From NCBI GenBank assembly GCA_031291905.1, contig JARLIC010000137.1, positions 1 through 51,761 of the forward strand: a stretch of 51,761 bases of DNA, written 5' to 3'. The stretch's first letter is position 1; each line of letters starts with the position of its first letter. The stretch is from Minisyncoccota bacterium (GTDB lineage: Bacteria; Patescibacteriota; Minisyncoccia; UBA6257; 2-01-FULL-56-20). The notes under the pieces were generated by a model. That model had not been told where the DNA came from. It worked only from the letters and a program-made list of their open reading frames with translations, and ran no database searches. Positions 35,720 to 43,639 of this stretch are shown here, one piece after another. The translations under genes were made by a program, and so were the position numbers.

Positions 35720-36145
35720 ATGATGACGACTGCACGAATCACCGCGTCCAAGATCAAGCCGGCCGGAGCGAACTTAACGGCACGCGAGCAGCAGGTCTTG
35801 GACGCCGCCGCAAAGCTCGCCAAGCCGGGAGAGCCCGTCTCGCCATCGGCGATCGCCGCGAAGCTTGGGGTTGGGCGGAACTACGTGGGAACGGTCACGG
35901 CGAAGCTGAAAGCTAGAGGTCTGTGGAAGCATGCTTCGTCGCCGCGAGGAAGGAAAGCTGGGGGTACGGCCAAGGCGAAACAGATCGCTGTAGCCACGCC
36001 CGTCGCGACGCCAGTGCCAGCGAATCGAGAGGCCGATGTGATCGATACGCTGAAGGGCGTGGCGGACCTTCTGAGGCCGTTGAGCGAGGCGGATCGACGG
36101 AGGGTCCTGGAGTGTGCGACGGCTCTGCTGTTGCCGAAGGCGTGA
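35720..36145 (+). CDS. HTH regulator-like protein, 141 aa
   Basis: ATG 35720, 5 bases after GGAGG; ATG 35708 and 35723 are alternatives. LTAREQQVLDAAAKLAKPGE, SPSAIAAKLGVGRNYVGTVT, AKLKARGLW is a clear helix-turn-helix with winged-helix look. The linker is Lys/Ala/Val-Pro-rich, and the C-terminal helix is VIDTLKGVADLLRPLSEADR. Candidate regulator of the cassette boundaries. The terminator follows. Confidence 0.75.
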   Translation: MMTTARITASKIKPAGANLTAREQQVLDAAAKLAKPGEPVSPSAIAAKLGVGRNYVGTVTAKLKARGLWKHASSPRGRKAGGTAKAKQIAVATPVATPVPANREADVIDTLKGVADLLRPLSEADRRRVLECATALLLPKA

Positions 36146-36176
36146 GGGGAAGAAGGGAAGCCCGGAAACGAAGATA

Positions 36177-36201
36177 GCCCTGGAACTCGCCAGGGCTTTT
36201 T
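36177..36201 (+). terminator. Intrinsic terminator
   Basis: GCCCTGG (36177-36183) pairs with CCAGGGC (36190-36196), 6-nt loop, five T. The stem is the same sequence as in the terminator at 22901. Confidence 0.9.
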
Positions 36202-36213
36202 CATTGGTCCGAG

Positions 36214-36242
36214 TTATCGTGGGCCGCGAAACATCGTAGAAT
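36214..36242 (+). promoter_or_regulatory. Possible weak promoter
   Basis: TTATCG (36214-36219), 17-bp spacer, TAGAAT (36237-36242), followed by a leader with GAGAACCGAGGACCAGAAAG and AAGCGAGACACGAGC that resembles the other cassette leaders. The -35 is poor. Confidence 0.4.
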
Positions 36243-36285
36243 GCTTGCATCGTGAGAACCGAGGACCAGAAAGCGAGACACGAGC

Positions 36286-36633
36286 ATGGCCGGAAAGCGA
36301 AAATCCAACCTTGAGACCACAGCGTACGCTATCGCAATCCTCGTGCTGCTGGTTTTGGGCGGCCCATTTATTGCTGGTCTAGCCGGCTTCGGAACGAAGC
36401 CAGCTGTCGAATTCGCGTCCGGAACCCTCGGGCTGCTTGTCGTCTTGGGAATCGCAGTCGTCGTGCTCTCGGTCTTCCCGCTGCTGGGAGCCTATGTCGC
36501 GAAACAGAAGGGGCGATCGACGACCGAGGGCGCGGTATTCGGATTCCTGCTGGGGCCGTTCGGCGTGCTGATCGAGCTGATGCTGCCGACGATAGAGGCG
36601 AAGAGGCACGGGCGACAGAGCAGAAAAGCATGA
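36286..36633 (+). CDS. Multi-pass membrane protein, 115 aa
   Basis: ATG 36286. Three hydrophobic segments: TTAYAIAILVLLVLGGPFIA, LGLLVVLGIAVVVLSVFPLL and AVFGFLLGPFGVLIELMLP. The motif GRSTTEGAVFGFLLGPFG is typical of small bacterial and phage inner-membrane proteins. As a single cassette next to attP it is a candidate lysogenic-conversion or superinfection-exclusion gene (inference). Confidence 0.7.
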   Translation: MAGKRKSNLETTAYAIAILVLLVLGGPFIAGLAGFGTKPAVEFASGTLGLLVVLGIAVVVLSVFPLLGAYVAKQKGRSTTEGAVFGFLLGPFGVLIELMLPTIEAKRHGRQSRKA

Positions 36634-36649
36634 CCCATGAGTCGCGAAA

Positions 36650-36673
36650 GCCCCGCCGAAGCGGGGCTTTTTT
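36650..36673 (+). terminator. Intrinsic terminator
   Basis: GCCCCGC, loop CGAA, GCGGGGC, then six T. Ends the membrane-protein cassette before the attP region. Confidence 0.92.
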
Positions 36674-36697
36674 GTTTGGCCGGGGGGGCCGGCGATC

Positions 36698-36990
36698 TGG
36701 TCCATTTTTTGGTCCATCATGGGCGTGGTCCAGGCACGCGCCCCCTGAAACTAGAATGCAAATTTGACGTAAGCCACATCATAGTAACGCATTTCGAGTC
36801 AGCCATAAGCCCAGGAAACAGGCCCACCCGCCCGACCAGCCCCTCATTACTATTGCGGAAACCCAAAACATGCGTTTTCTTTGAATTAACGCATTGTGTT
36901 GCGGTTAAACAGGTTATGCCGATCGACTCAATTGGCCTGGTTGGTCCACCTGACCGCTCGGCCTCCGATTTAATACAGAAAATGGTCCAG
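36698..36990 (+). other. Candidate phage attachment region (attP)
   Basis: No convincing gene lies between 36674 and 37052. TGGTCCA occurs five times in the same orientation, as TGGTCCAT (36698, 36710), TGGTCCAG (36726), TGGTCCAC (36942) and TGGTCCAG (36983), three on one side and two on the other. Between them TAACGCAT (36785), ATGCGTT (36870, inverted) and TTAACGCAT (36886) form a second repeat set. This is the layout of arm-type and core- or excisionase-type sites around the crossover of a tyrosine integrase, and the integrase gene starts 63 bases after the last repeat. Confidence 0.65.
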
Positions 36991-37052
36991 CCTTGATTGA
37001 CGCAGGCGGCCGGATTACCATCATCCCTCACCGAAAACCAGGGGAGGGAGCC

Positions 37053-38363
37053 ATGCCTGCGAAGTTCCTGATGTCGTGGATGCCGCGCGAGAGGCGATGG
37101 AAGAAGATGCATCGCGGGAAGGTCTACGTCGTCTCCTGTCGCCACCTCGGAACTCCGGAGACCAAAGAGGGCTCATGGAAGGAAGCGAACGAGTGGTGGG
37201 CGGCGACGAAGGCTGAAGCCGAAAAGCCGGCGGAGGATGGCCGCGTCACAAAGGCCGTGGCGATGGCCAGGGCGGTCCGAGGGTTCGAGGACCTGGACGA
37301 CGAGGGCCGGAGACAAGTCCTCGATTCCATCCTTGGCGGCGGTTCGTATCAGAGGCTTCTCGCTCAAAGCGATGCGACCACGAGCGGGGCCAAGGCCCTT
37401 CAGTCCGATCGATCCATTGAGGCTCATGTCGAAACGTGGCGAAGCCTCTTGCTCTCCGCCTGCGAGTCCGGGCAGATCAGCGCGGGGCGCTACGAAGCCT
37501 ACCTCGCGAACGTCGCCAAATTCGTCCAATGGATCGGACCCAAAGCCCTGATCGATTCGATCGACGAATCCAAGATCGAGAAGTTTTACGCGATCCTGTC
37601 GGCGAAGGTCGCCGAAGGAGCCTACGCGCCTTCGACGGCCCACGGGATCTTCATGACTGCGAAGCAGTTCATCCGGTGGATGGCCGAGAAGAAGCTGATC
37701 CAACTCCCAGGAAACATCGACTCGCGACGCCTGCGATTCAACCAAGGCCAAGCCTCGAAGATCGAGACGTTCACGATCGACGAGATCAGGGCGATCCTAG
37801 CGGCGTGCGACGAGTTCTCAGAGAAGGTCAAACTCTACGTCCTCCTAATGCTTGGGGGAGGCATGTATCAAATGGACATAGCCGAACTGAAGCAGGACGA
37901 AGTCGACTGGGAGAATGGGCTAATCACGCGAGCCAGGACCAAGACGCGGAATCAGGGTGGACCCGTCGTCACGTATAAATTATGGAAGGAAACCTTCTCG
38001 CTGCTCAAGAAGTACCGAAACAAAAAAAGTCCCCTCGTCCTGACGACAGGAGAGGGGAATCCGTTGGCACGGCGGTGGGTCGAATCAGGGAAGACGAAGC
38101 GATACGACTTGATCGGATCAGCCTGGGAGCGACTGGCCAAGCGGATGGGGATGGCCAAGCATCGCCTTGGAATGAAGCATCTGAGGAAGACGGGAGCGTC
38201 GATCTTGGCCGAGCATCCGCAGTATAAATACTATGCCGGAATTTACCTCGCACATGCGCCCCAGAGCGTCGGAGATAAGTCATACGTCGTCCCGAGCGAG
38301 TCTGAGTTCGCCGAAGCTTTGGATTGGTTGCGGGTGCAGGTCCTTGGGCCTGAAGGGGGCTAG
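37053..38363 (+). CDS. int: Tyrosine recombinase / phage integrase
   Basis: 436 residues from ATG 37053 after GGAGGGAG; the frame is open to TTG 36993, but that part covers the attP arm. The N-terminal 120 residues are probably the arm-binding and linker part. A SAM-like core-binding domain follows (about residues 125-230). The catalytic domain has LMLGGGMYQMDIAELKQDEV, KHLRKTGASILAEH and YLAHAPQSVGDKSYV (His-x-x-Arg and Tyr). The first catalytic Arg of the usual TG.R..E motif is replaced by Gln/Met (GGMYQMDIAEL), a deviation I associate with planctomycete-type integrases. The 3' end overlaps the convergent gene at 38280 by 84 bases. Confidence 0.85.
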   Translation: MPAKFLMSWMPRERRWKKMHRGKVYVVSCRHLGTPETKEGSWKEANEWWAATKAEAEKPAEDGRVTKAVAMARAVRGFEDLDDEGRRQVLDSILGGGSYQRLLAQSDATTSGAKALQSDRSIEAHVETWRSLLLSACESGQISAGRYEAYLANVAKFVQWIGPKALIDSIDESKIEKFYAILSAKVAEGAYAPSTAHGIFMTAKQFIRWMAEKKLIQLPGNIDSRRLRFNQGQASKIETFTIDEIRAILAACDEFSEKVKLYVLLMLGGGMYQMDIAELKQDEVDWENGLITRARTKTRNQGGPVVTYKLWKETFSLLKKYRNKKSPLVLTTGEGNPLARRWVESGKTKRYDLIGSAWERLAKRMGMAKHRLGMKHLRKTGASILAEHPQYKYYAGIYLAHAPQSVGDKSYVVPSESEFAEALDWLRVQVLGPEGG

Positions 38364-38468
38364 TTTCTTTTTCGCTTTCTCTTCGAGCAGCAGCATCAAG
38401 ATAATGTCCGCGAATTCGGCTTCCGTCATGTCAAGGTAAGGCTCATAGTCCGCGTGTTCCTCCGTCAT
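38280..38468 (-). CDS. Acidic small protein, 62 aa
   Basis: On the minus strand, starting at 38468 with AAAGGAG upstream. MTEEHADYEPYLDMTEAEFA is acidic and helical; a Lys-rich centre follows. Last gene of the leftward module; its 3' part overlaps the integrase end. Function unknown. Confidence 0.6.
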   Translation of the reverse strand: MTEEHADYEPYLDMTEAEFADIILMLLLEEKAKKKLAPFRPKDLHPQPIQSFGELRLARDDV

Positions 38469-38483
38469 GCGGTGCGAACTCCT

Positions 38484-39404
38484 TTACTCAATCCCAGCGA
38501 ACATCGGCATCGTGGTTTTCTCGTCACGCAGTTTGATCGCCCGCTCGCAATTCTTGATCGCCGTCGCGTGGTATTCATCCTTGATTTCGCATCCATATGC
38601 ACGGCGGCCGAGTTTGAGGGCGGTGTAACCAGTCGATCCAATTCCCATGAAAGGGTCGAATACGATTTCCCCAGGATTGGAATAGAGTCGCACCAGTCTT
38701 TCAATCATATCGAGCTGCATGGCGCAAATATGACGGGTGTCTTCCTCGCTCTTGGCTTCCAAGGTATTGAGGGTTTCAGTCTCCCGGATTCCAGTCCAAC
38801 AACATTCGGCCCATTCAATCCATTGATTGCGGCTGACTTGTCCTTCGCCTTGAATCGGAACAGCATTTGGGCCGGGCTTGCGAAATTTCAGCAAGTAATC
38901 AGGCAACGCCCCTCGTGACCCCGACCTGTCGCTCTCCAGCCCGGCGAATTGCAAGGACCGAGACCTGGTGCGAATAGCTTGACTCTGGGGGTTGCGCCTT
39001 ACACACCAGTCGTAGTCAAAGATCCACCCAGATCGAATTGCGATCCGGATCAGAAACCCACGGAAGTCAAAAACCCCCTCGCCACCAGAACGCTTCATGT
39101 TCTGTATTTGGTTGCAATGCATCATCATAACGCGACCGGGCTTCAAGACCCTTAATAGGCCCTTGAACATATAGGACAAGTGAATCTTGGCCTCAGCCGG
39201 GTTCTCTGTATTCCCAAGGTCTTCCGCGAGAGACGTGTAGGAATAGACTGAAAAGAATGGCGGAGACGTAACGATTGCGTCAACGCTATCCGGCCCCATT
39301 TCGGCCGCCATGTGCTGAATGGTGTCACCGTGATTAATCCTAAAGCTCTCTGAGTCATTGATCAGCAAGTCATGCCTCCTTTGGAATGAGCCGCCCTCGG
39401 TCAT
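38484..39404 (-). CDS. Site-specific DNA methyltransferase (N4/N6, DNMT-like)
   Basis: 306 residues from ATG 39404, which has an AGGA site 8 bases upstream; an earlier ATG at 39446 has none. VDAIVTSPPFFSVYSYTS near residue 45 is motif IV (TSPPF), and FDPFMGIGSTGYTALKLGRR with AYGCEI near the C-terminus is the S-adenosylmethionine-binding motif I. The order IV before I is that of beta-class amino-methyltransferases. TSPP rather than DPPY is more common in N4-cytosine enzymes. No cognate nuclease is nearby, so it likely protects phage DNA against host restriction. Its start lies inside the end of the HNH gene. Confidence 0.9.
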   Translation of the reverse strand: MTEGGSFQRRHDLLINDSESFRINHGDTIQHMAAEMGPDSVDAIVTSPPFFSVYSYTSLAEDLGNTENPAEAKIHLSYMFKGLLRVLKPGRVMMMHCNQIQNMKRSGGEGVFDFRGFLIRIAIRSGWIFDYDWCVRRNPQSQAIRTRSRSLQFAGLESDRSGSRGALPDYLLKFRKPGPNAVPIQGEGQVSRNQWIEWAECCWTGIRETETLNTLEAKSEEDTRHICAMQLDMIERLVRLYSNPGEIVFDPFMGIGSTGYTALKLGRRAYGCEIKDEYHATAIKNCERAIKLRDEKTTMPMFAGIE

Positions 39405-39927
39405 CGATTTTCCTGTGCGCGTAGTCGTCTCGTTTGTGCTCTGCATTTGTTTTATACAATTTCAGGTTTTCGATTCGGTTGTCCTGGGTATTCTCGTTTA
39501 TATGGTGAACGACTTCGTCGGGCAGAAGTTGACGACCAATTGATTTCTCCATGACAAGGCGGTGCTCTAATACATATCCGTTTCGCCTTGATGTCCCATC
39601 GTAATCCCGATATCTCACAAGAACATAGCCATCCTTGTCTATCGTTCTTCCTCCTTTCCAGTTTGGATGTCGCTCGCCACGGCGACCAATTCCGGCACAC
39701 GTTCGCCCGCAATACTCCAGTGTACTAAGGCCAGATTCAACGCTAGAAGGAGCCACCCATCTCTCGACATGCTTTCCGCAAATGCGACAATCGTATATTG
39801 CATTAGGAGTCAGGACCCTGTTCTTGTTATGCCAATCAGTCTTGCATTGCGTGCAACAAAACTTCTTTCGTCCCGAATCAGCATTGCACTGCTTGCATAC
39901 TTTTTGCTGATCATCACGCAGCAGCAA
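39370..39927 (-). CDS. HNH homing endonuclease
   Basis: 185 residues from TTG 39927 with AAGGAGAT upstream. The N-terminal half has several zinc-knuckle Cys pairs (VCKQCNADS, CCTQCKTDW, CRICGKHV). The C-terminal half has DKDGYVLVRYRDYDGTSRR, YVLEHRLVMEKSIGR and DEVVHHINENTQDNRIENLK, the classic HNH_3 pattern (HH and N catalytic residues). It sits between the SNF2 helicase and the methyltransferase, overlaps both, and looks AT-richer than they do: a probable insertion. Confidence 0.9.
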   Translation of the reverse strand: MLLRDDQQKVCKQCNADSGRKKFCCTQCKTDWHNKNRVLTPNAIYDCRICGKHVERWVAPSSVESGLSTLEYCGRTCAGIGRRGERHPNWKGGRTIDKDGYVLVRYRDYDGTSRRNGYVLEHRLVMEKSIGRQLLPDEVVHHINENTQDNRIENLKLYKTNAEHKRDDYAHRKIDDRGRLIPKEA

Positions 39928-41380
39928 GAGCCATCTCCTTAAAAAGTCGTTCTTGGATCAACGTGTCTTCCTCAACCCGATGGGCTTTACGGAGCACATT
40001 TTCCATCATCTGCCGCTCAGCCTCAGTGACCGGTAGATGCACATTTAGGGGGCGAGTCGAGCCAACGCGATTGGATCGCATGACGGCTTGGAAATACTCC
40101 TCGTAGCTGTCGTGGCACGAAGAGAAAACCTGCCTTGTGCAAACCTGCATATTTAGGCCGAAGCCAAGGATCTTCGCTTTCGTGAGAATCGTCTTAATGG
40201 ACCCGGCCTGAAATCCGGCGATAATCCGCTCTCGCTCGTGATCCGGAGTATCCCCGGAGATCGACGCAGCCCACGGCATTTCCGCTTTCAAGCGATCTTG
40301 CTCATCATTGAACCGACACCAAACCAGAGTCGATTCATCTGGCCAAGATTCGATCAACTCCCGAATGAACGCGGGCTTGTTCGAGTCTCCACCTTTAGCG
40401 ATTCGAGCCAGTTTCGACCGATCGCCAATCCCGCCAACGTGGTTTGAGAACAGGGTTCCGGTCAGCTTTCTGACCTGATCATTCTGTGCGTCGGTCATGT
40501 CGACATCGTGGATATGGACCTCGATCGGCGGGATCGTTCCGCAGTTGTCCTTCCATCCGTACGTCGCCGGGCTCGACATGAAGATCGACCAGTGCGACAA
40601 CGCCTTATAGAACGCTCCGGCCGCGTGGGCTTTCATCTCCCACCGTTCTTGGGTCTGGCCTCGGTTGATGAAGAACTTCGCCAGGAACGAGTTGATCGTT
40701 GGAAAGGCGTCGAGGAATACCGCGTGATTGGCGAACTCGATACGATCGTTGGGAGCAGGAGTCCCGGTTAGGCACAATTTCCAATCGAGACCCTTGCCGA
40801 GCCGGATAACTTCTTGGCCCCACTTGCCATAGTGAGATTTCAAGAGGGATGATTCATCGGCGATCAACGCGCCGAGTCGACCTCGCGGAACGTCCGGCTT
40901 CAACCCCTCGTAATTGGTAATGCCGACGCCTGATCCATTGACGGTCCAATCAGCCAGTTCAGAAGCTCGAATGCGTTGGATCGGCAGTGATCCGCCGTAG
41001 AACCGAGACGCCTCTTCGATCGTTTGCTTGATGACCATCGGGGGCGAGAGCATCAGCACGTTTCGCGTTATTCCAAGTTGCTGAGATGCATGGCGAGCGA
41101 ACTCGGTTCCGATCAGGGTCTTCCCCATCCCAGGTCGAACGAACGCCGCGAACTTCTTCCGCTTGATCGCCAGCCGGGCGATGTCTCGCTGGTAGTCGAA
41201 CAATCCATCTATCGGCATGTATTCGGCGTCGTTCGTCGATTCAGTCGACAACCCAAGCCGACCCGCGTACTCGTCAGGGAACCACGCGGTTCGGCCTTGG
41301 AAGCAATACCGGGGAAGGCTCTTTATCTTCAGGAATTGCGAATACGATTCGATGCTGTCGAGATCGAGTTTAATGATCAC
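39914..41380 (-). CDS. SNF2/DEAD-family helicase
   Basis: 488 residues from GTG 41380 (GTGA overlap with the upstream gene; the frame is open to 41551 but that overlaps another gene). Superfamily 2 motifs in order: FDYQRDIARLAI (Q-like), FVRPGMGKT (I), NVLMLSP (Ia), LIADESSLLK (II, DESS), LCLTGTPAPN (III), TLVWCRF (IV) and YFQAVMRSNRVGSTRPL (VI). SNF2-like enzymes translocate on duplex DNA without strand separation. In phages they may displace proteins from DNA or support replication and modification. It is compact, with no extra chromatin-type domains. Confidence 0.9.
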   Translation of the reverse strand: MIIKLDLDSIESYSQFLKIKSLPRYCFQGRTAWFPDEYAGRLGLSTESTNDAEYMPIDGLFDYQRDIARLAIKRKKFAAFVRPGMGKTLIGTEFARHASQQLGITRNVLMLSPPMVIKQTIEEASRFYGGSLPIQRIRASELADWTVNGSGVGITNYEGLKPDVPRGRLGALIADESSLLKSHYGKWGQEVIRLGKGLDWKLCLTGTPAPNDRIEFANHAVFLDAFPTINSFLAKFFINRGQTQERWEMKAHAAGAFYKALSHWSIFMSSPATYGWKDNCGTIPPIEVHIHDVDMTDAQNDQVRKLTGTLFSNHVGGIGDRSKLARIAKGGDSNKPAFIRELIESWPDESTLVWCRFNDEQDRLKAEMPWAASISGDTPDHERERIIAGFQAGSIKTILTKAKILGFGLNMQVCTRQVFSSCHDSYEEYFQAVMRSNRVGSTRPLNVHLPVTEAERQMMENVLRKAHRVEEDTLIQERLFKEMALAAA

Positions 41381-41580
41381 GGATTCGGTTTCTCCGTTGC
41401 CATGAGATTGCCGCAAGGAATACACACTACGACCCCGGCGATGAGAACCCCATGATTCCGAGGCTTCCCACGCGACACGATGACGATCTTTCCGACCGCA
41501 TCGTGATACGGCATGTACTTGGCGCGGGAGGCTCGGTATCGGACGCGGCATGGTTGATTAAGACGCGGGTTGGCCATCAT
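41377..41580 (-). CDS. Small SH3-like protein, 67 aa
   Basis: ATG 41580 in an ATGA overlap with csrA; ATG 41577 is the next codon. RVRYRASRAKYMPYHDAVGK, IVIVSRGKPRNHGVLIAG and VVVCIPCGNLM look like a small SH3 or KOW-type barrel. It is coupled to csrA and, by GTGA, to the SNF2 helicase, so the three genes probably form an operon. Function unknown. Confidence 0.65.
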   Translation of the reverse strand: MMANPRLNQPCRVRYRASRAKYMPYHDAVGKIVIVSRGKPRNHGVLIAGVVVCIPCGNLMATEKPNP

Positions 41581-41759
41581 TCCAGAGTCCTCCTCGCCGC
41601 CTTCTTCGCCTCATGCAACTCTTCGCGATCCACGACGACAGCCCTGTCGGCCTGGACGCCCAGCCTGACGACGCCCTTCTTGATCTCGACCACCGTCACG
41701 ATGATGCGACCCCCGTCGATGACGATGGCTTCGTTTTCATGTCGGCTGAGAACTAACAC
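41577..41759 (-). CDS. csrA: CsrA-family translational regulator
   Basis: 60 residues from GTG 41759 after AAGGAGG. MLVLSRHENEAIVIDGGRII, VTVVEIKKGVVRLGVQADRA and VVVDREELHEA match CsrA along the whole length, including Arg44-like and the LSR start that contacts RNA. CsrA dimers bind ANGGA in leader hairpins and repress or stabilise mRNAs. Its own leader contains AAGGAGG, so autoregulation is possible. A phage-borne copy could retune host or phage translation. Strong promoter at 41801-41829. Confidence 0.93.
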   Translation of the reverse strand: MLVLSRHENEAIVIDGGRIIVTVVEIKKGVVRLGVQADRAVVVDREELHEAKKAARRTLE

Positions 41760-41800
41760 GGTATCCTCCTTGCTAGACTGTTCGTTCCATTCCCGCGATC

Positions 41801-41829
41801 ATTATACAGGGCGAAGTTCTGCACCGCAA
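41801..41829 (-). promoter_or_regulatory. Strong promoter for csrA (leftward)
   Basis: On the minus strand TTGCGG (41829-41824), 17-bp spacer, TATAAT (41806-41801). Immediately upstream lies AATCTCTTGCTATTTG (plus-strand reading 41834-41849), 14 bases of which are identical to the promoter element at 29588. The combination suggests control by the same factor. Confidence 0.85.
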
Positions 41830-41856
41830 GATGAATCTCTTGCTATTTGCCTCCGG

Positions 41857-42345
41857 TTAATCCTTTGGGTTGAAGCTGCGGCGGAACAGGTAATGGCCGT
41901 ACGGCTCGCCGCGAAGGACTTCGACGGCCTTCACGTCGCACTTCTTGAGAAACTCCTGCGTGCCCCGGTCGCGTTCGTCAACGACGATTTCCATCGCGGA
42001 TCGAACCTCGTCGAGAAACTGAAAATCGAGGTAATCCAAGAGCATGCGGCCGACCCCGATCCGCCTGTAGTCCGGGCTGACGAGGATGTCCGTCACGTGG
42101 ACCTTGGTCATCCCGCGAGCCAGGACGACGAAGGCGATCACTCGGTCTTCGTTGTTGTAAACCACGGCGGCACGGATGTTGGCCGCACGAATTTTCGTGC
42201 GCCACGTATCCAGCGACCATGGGTCTTGGCTGCAAAGTTGGTCGAGATTGGCGATCTGGCTGAGCTGGCCATGATTGCCTGCTTTAACCTCCTCGACCAC
42301 CATGCCGAACAGCTTGCTTTTTACGCCCTTGGCTTTCGTCTTCAT
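41857..42345 (-). CDS. GNAT-family N-acetyltransferase
   Basis: 162 residues from ATG 42345 after AAGGAG. VHVTDILVSPDYRRIGVGRM LLDYL-type motif A and the middle FVVLARGMTKV are typical of RimI-like GNAT enzymes; the C-terminal DRGTQEFLKKCDVKAVEVLR is the substrate-side part. It lies between the RuvC-like gene and the csrA promoter. Related in architecture to the GNAT gene at 1463, but not a recent duplicate. Substrate unknown. Confidence 0.85.
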   Translation of the reverse strand: MKTKAKGVKSKLFGMVVEEVKAGNHGQLSQIANLDQLCSQDPWSLDTWRTKIRAANIRAAVVYNNEDRVIAFVVLARGMTKVHVTDILVSPDYRRIGVGRMLLDYLDFQFLDEVRSAMEIVVDERDRGTQEFLKKCDVKAVEVLRGEPYGHYLFRRSFNPKD

Positions 42346-42359
42346 CGTCGGCTCCTTGA

Positions 42360-42914
42360 TTAGACACCTTGTTTGGCACGGAATAAAAGCAAGAAAAGCG
42401 CATCTGAGGCGTCAGAGCCTTTGTCCCAGTTCGGCTGAGCGGCGACCTTCGCGGCGTACTCAGTAACCTGGGTCTTCACCCACTCGCAGCGAGTCTGTTT
42501 CTTGACGTTGCGGCCTCGTAGCTTGGTCGCTTCACGGACGGGAACCCTGTCGACCTTGAAGTCTTTCAGGTGGTTCCACAAGGCTCCCTGTGCCTGTCCC
42601 AGTACGGCTAATCCCTGGACCCTCATCGACCCGGAACGATGATCTTGCCATTCAAATACGACGTGGCTGACCTTGTGGAAGGCGATCAATCGGTCGATCT
42701 CATCGGCCATAAACCCGACCTTGCGATCAAACGACCACGATGACGGGGGCCGTGCGACGCCGAAGCTGTGAATCTTGACGCCAGATGCTTCGATCTCGCC
42801 GACAGCGATGCCGGTTGCTGAGCTAGAGACGTCCAGAGCGAGCAATACCGCTCCGATGGGCAGGGGAGGGTAGACGACGGGGGGCTTCTTCGGCTTGGGC
42901 GTCTTAGTGGTCAT
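42360..42914 (-). CDS. RuvC-like Holliday-junction resolvase
   Basis: 184 residues. LLALDVSSSATGIAVG (first catalytic Asp near residue 28), HVVFEWQDHRSGSM (Glu near residue 88), RVQGLAVLGQAQGALWNHL and the C-terminal KGSDASDALFLLLF (Asp pair) match the RuvC/RNase H fold used by phage resolvases. It would process branched replication or recombination intermediates. The start overlaps the stop of the HNH gene (TAATG). The N-terminal 18 residues are Lys/Pro-rich. Confidence 0.82.
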   Translation of the reverse strand: MTTKTPKPKKPPVVYPPLPIGAVLLALDVSSSATGIAVGEIEASGVKIHSFGVARPPSSWSFDRKVGFMADEIDRLIAFHKVSHVVFEWQDHRSGSMRVQGLAVLGQAQGALWNHLKDFKVDRVPVREATKLRGRNVKKQTRCEWVKTQVTEYAAKVAAQPNWDKGSDASDALFLLLFRAKQGV

Positions 42915-43639
42915 TAAGGAGTAACCTTGTCTTTTGAAGCCTCAAACATGGTTGGCTTCATGGATTTCCTATTCGTCACCCTAGAAGGCGTTGTTATGGC
43001 GAGTTCTGGGTCCATTCCTTGGCCAAGCCTGAACTCCAGGCCGCCACGGCCCGTCTTGCATCTTTCATCCTCAAGCCATTCTGCCATGATTTTGGTTTCC
43101 CCGAAGGCGGTGATCCGACGGTGGGTTCCCCTGTTTCGGTTTTGCTCTTTTTGTGTCACCCATCTGCAATTTCCCGGCTCGTAGTTTCCGTCGTTGTCAA
43201 CGCGGTCCAGAGTCAATTCTTCAGTGTATCCGTTTGCCAAGGCCCATTCTCGAAAAGCTACGTAGCTTTTCGCCCATTCATCGCACATCCGAATCCCTCG
43301 CCCCCCGTACCTATGATATTCAACTTCATTAGGGTTTCTGAGTCGAGCTAAAGCGTCCCTGTAGACCACATATATTCGACGGTTTGGCGTTCCACGCTTC
43401 GAGTCTCCGTGGTGCGCAGTCCGCCTTTCGGCCGTGCATGTGTAGCATCGTTGGCATTTCCCAGTTCTGAGCTTACTGTGTATGACTCTTGCTTCGCGTC
43501 CGCATTTACACCTGCACAGGACCAACATATCGCCTCGGATCGCGTCTTCCAGTAAAACGCGGTCTCCGTATTGAGTGCCAGCGGGAGCAAATTTCATCTT
43601 CGGTCCCCCGCGATGGCTACTACGATTGCTATCTGTCAT
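42914..43639 (-). CDS. HNH-type homing endonuclease-like protein, copy 2
   Basis: 241 residues from ATG 43639 (TGATG with dnaB); MKFAPAGTQYGD from the ATG at 43597 has a better ribosome site. The N-terminal 60 residues carry a zinc module (LCRCKCGREARV, CQRCYTC). The core YHRYGGRGIRMCDEWAKSY, ANGYTEELTLDRVDNDGNYE and CRWVTQKEQNRNR is closely related to the gene at 15555. Inserted between DnaB and RuvC-like genes, a common site class for homing endonucleases. Confidence 0.82.
   Translation of the reverse strand: MTDSNRSSHRGGPKMKFAPAGTQYGDRVLLEDAIRGDMLVLCRCKCGREARVIHSKLRTGKCQRCYTCTAERRTAHHGDSKRGTPNRRIYVVYRDALARLRNPNEVEYHRYGGRGIRMCDEWAKSYVAFREWALANGYTEELTLDRVDNDGNYEPGNCRWVTQKEQNRNRGTHRRITAFGETKIMAEWLEDERCKTGRGGLEFRLGQGMDPELAITTPSRVTNRKSMKPTMFEASKDKVTP

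Noticed and set aside
36637-36996. 119-aa open frame across the attP region
   Set aside because: It starts inside the terminator region, contains the TGGTCCA repeats, has no ribosome site and no protein-like pattern.
40508-41455. Plus-strand open frames opposite the SNF2 helicase
   Set aside because: They mirror the helicase codons (GC-rich third positions) and lack ribosome sites.
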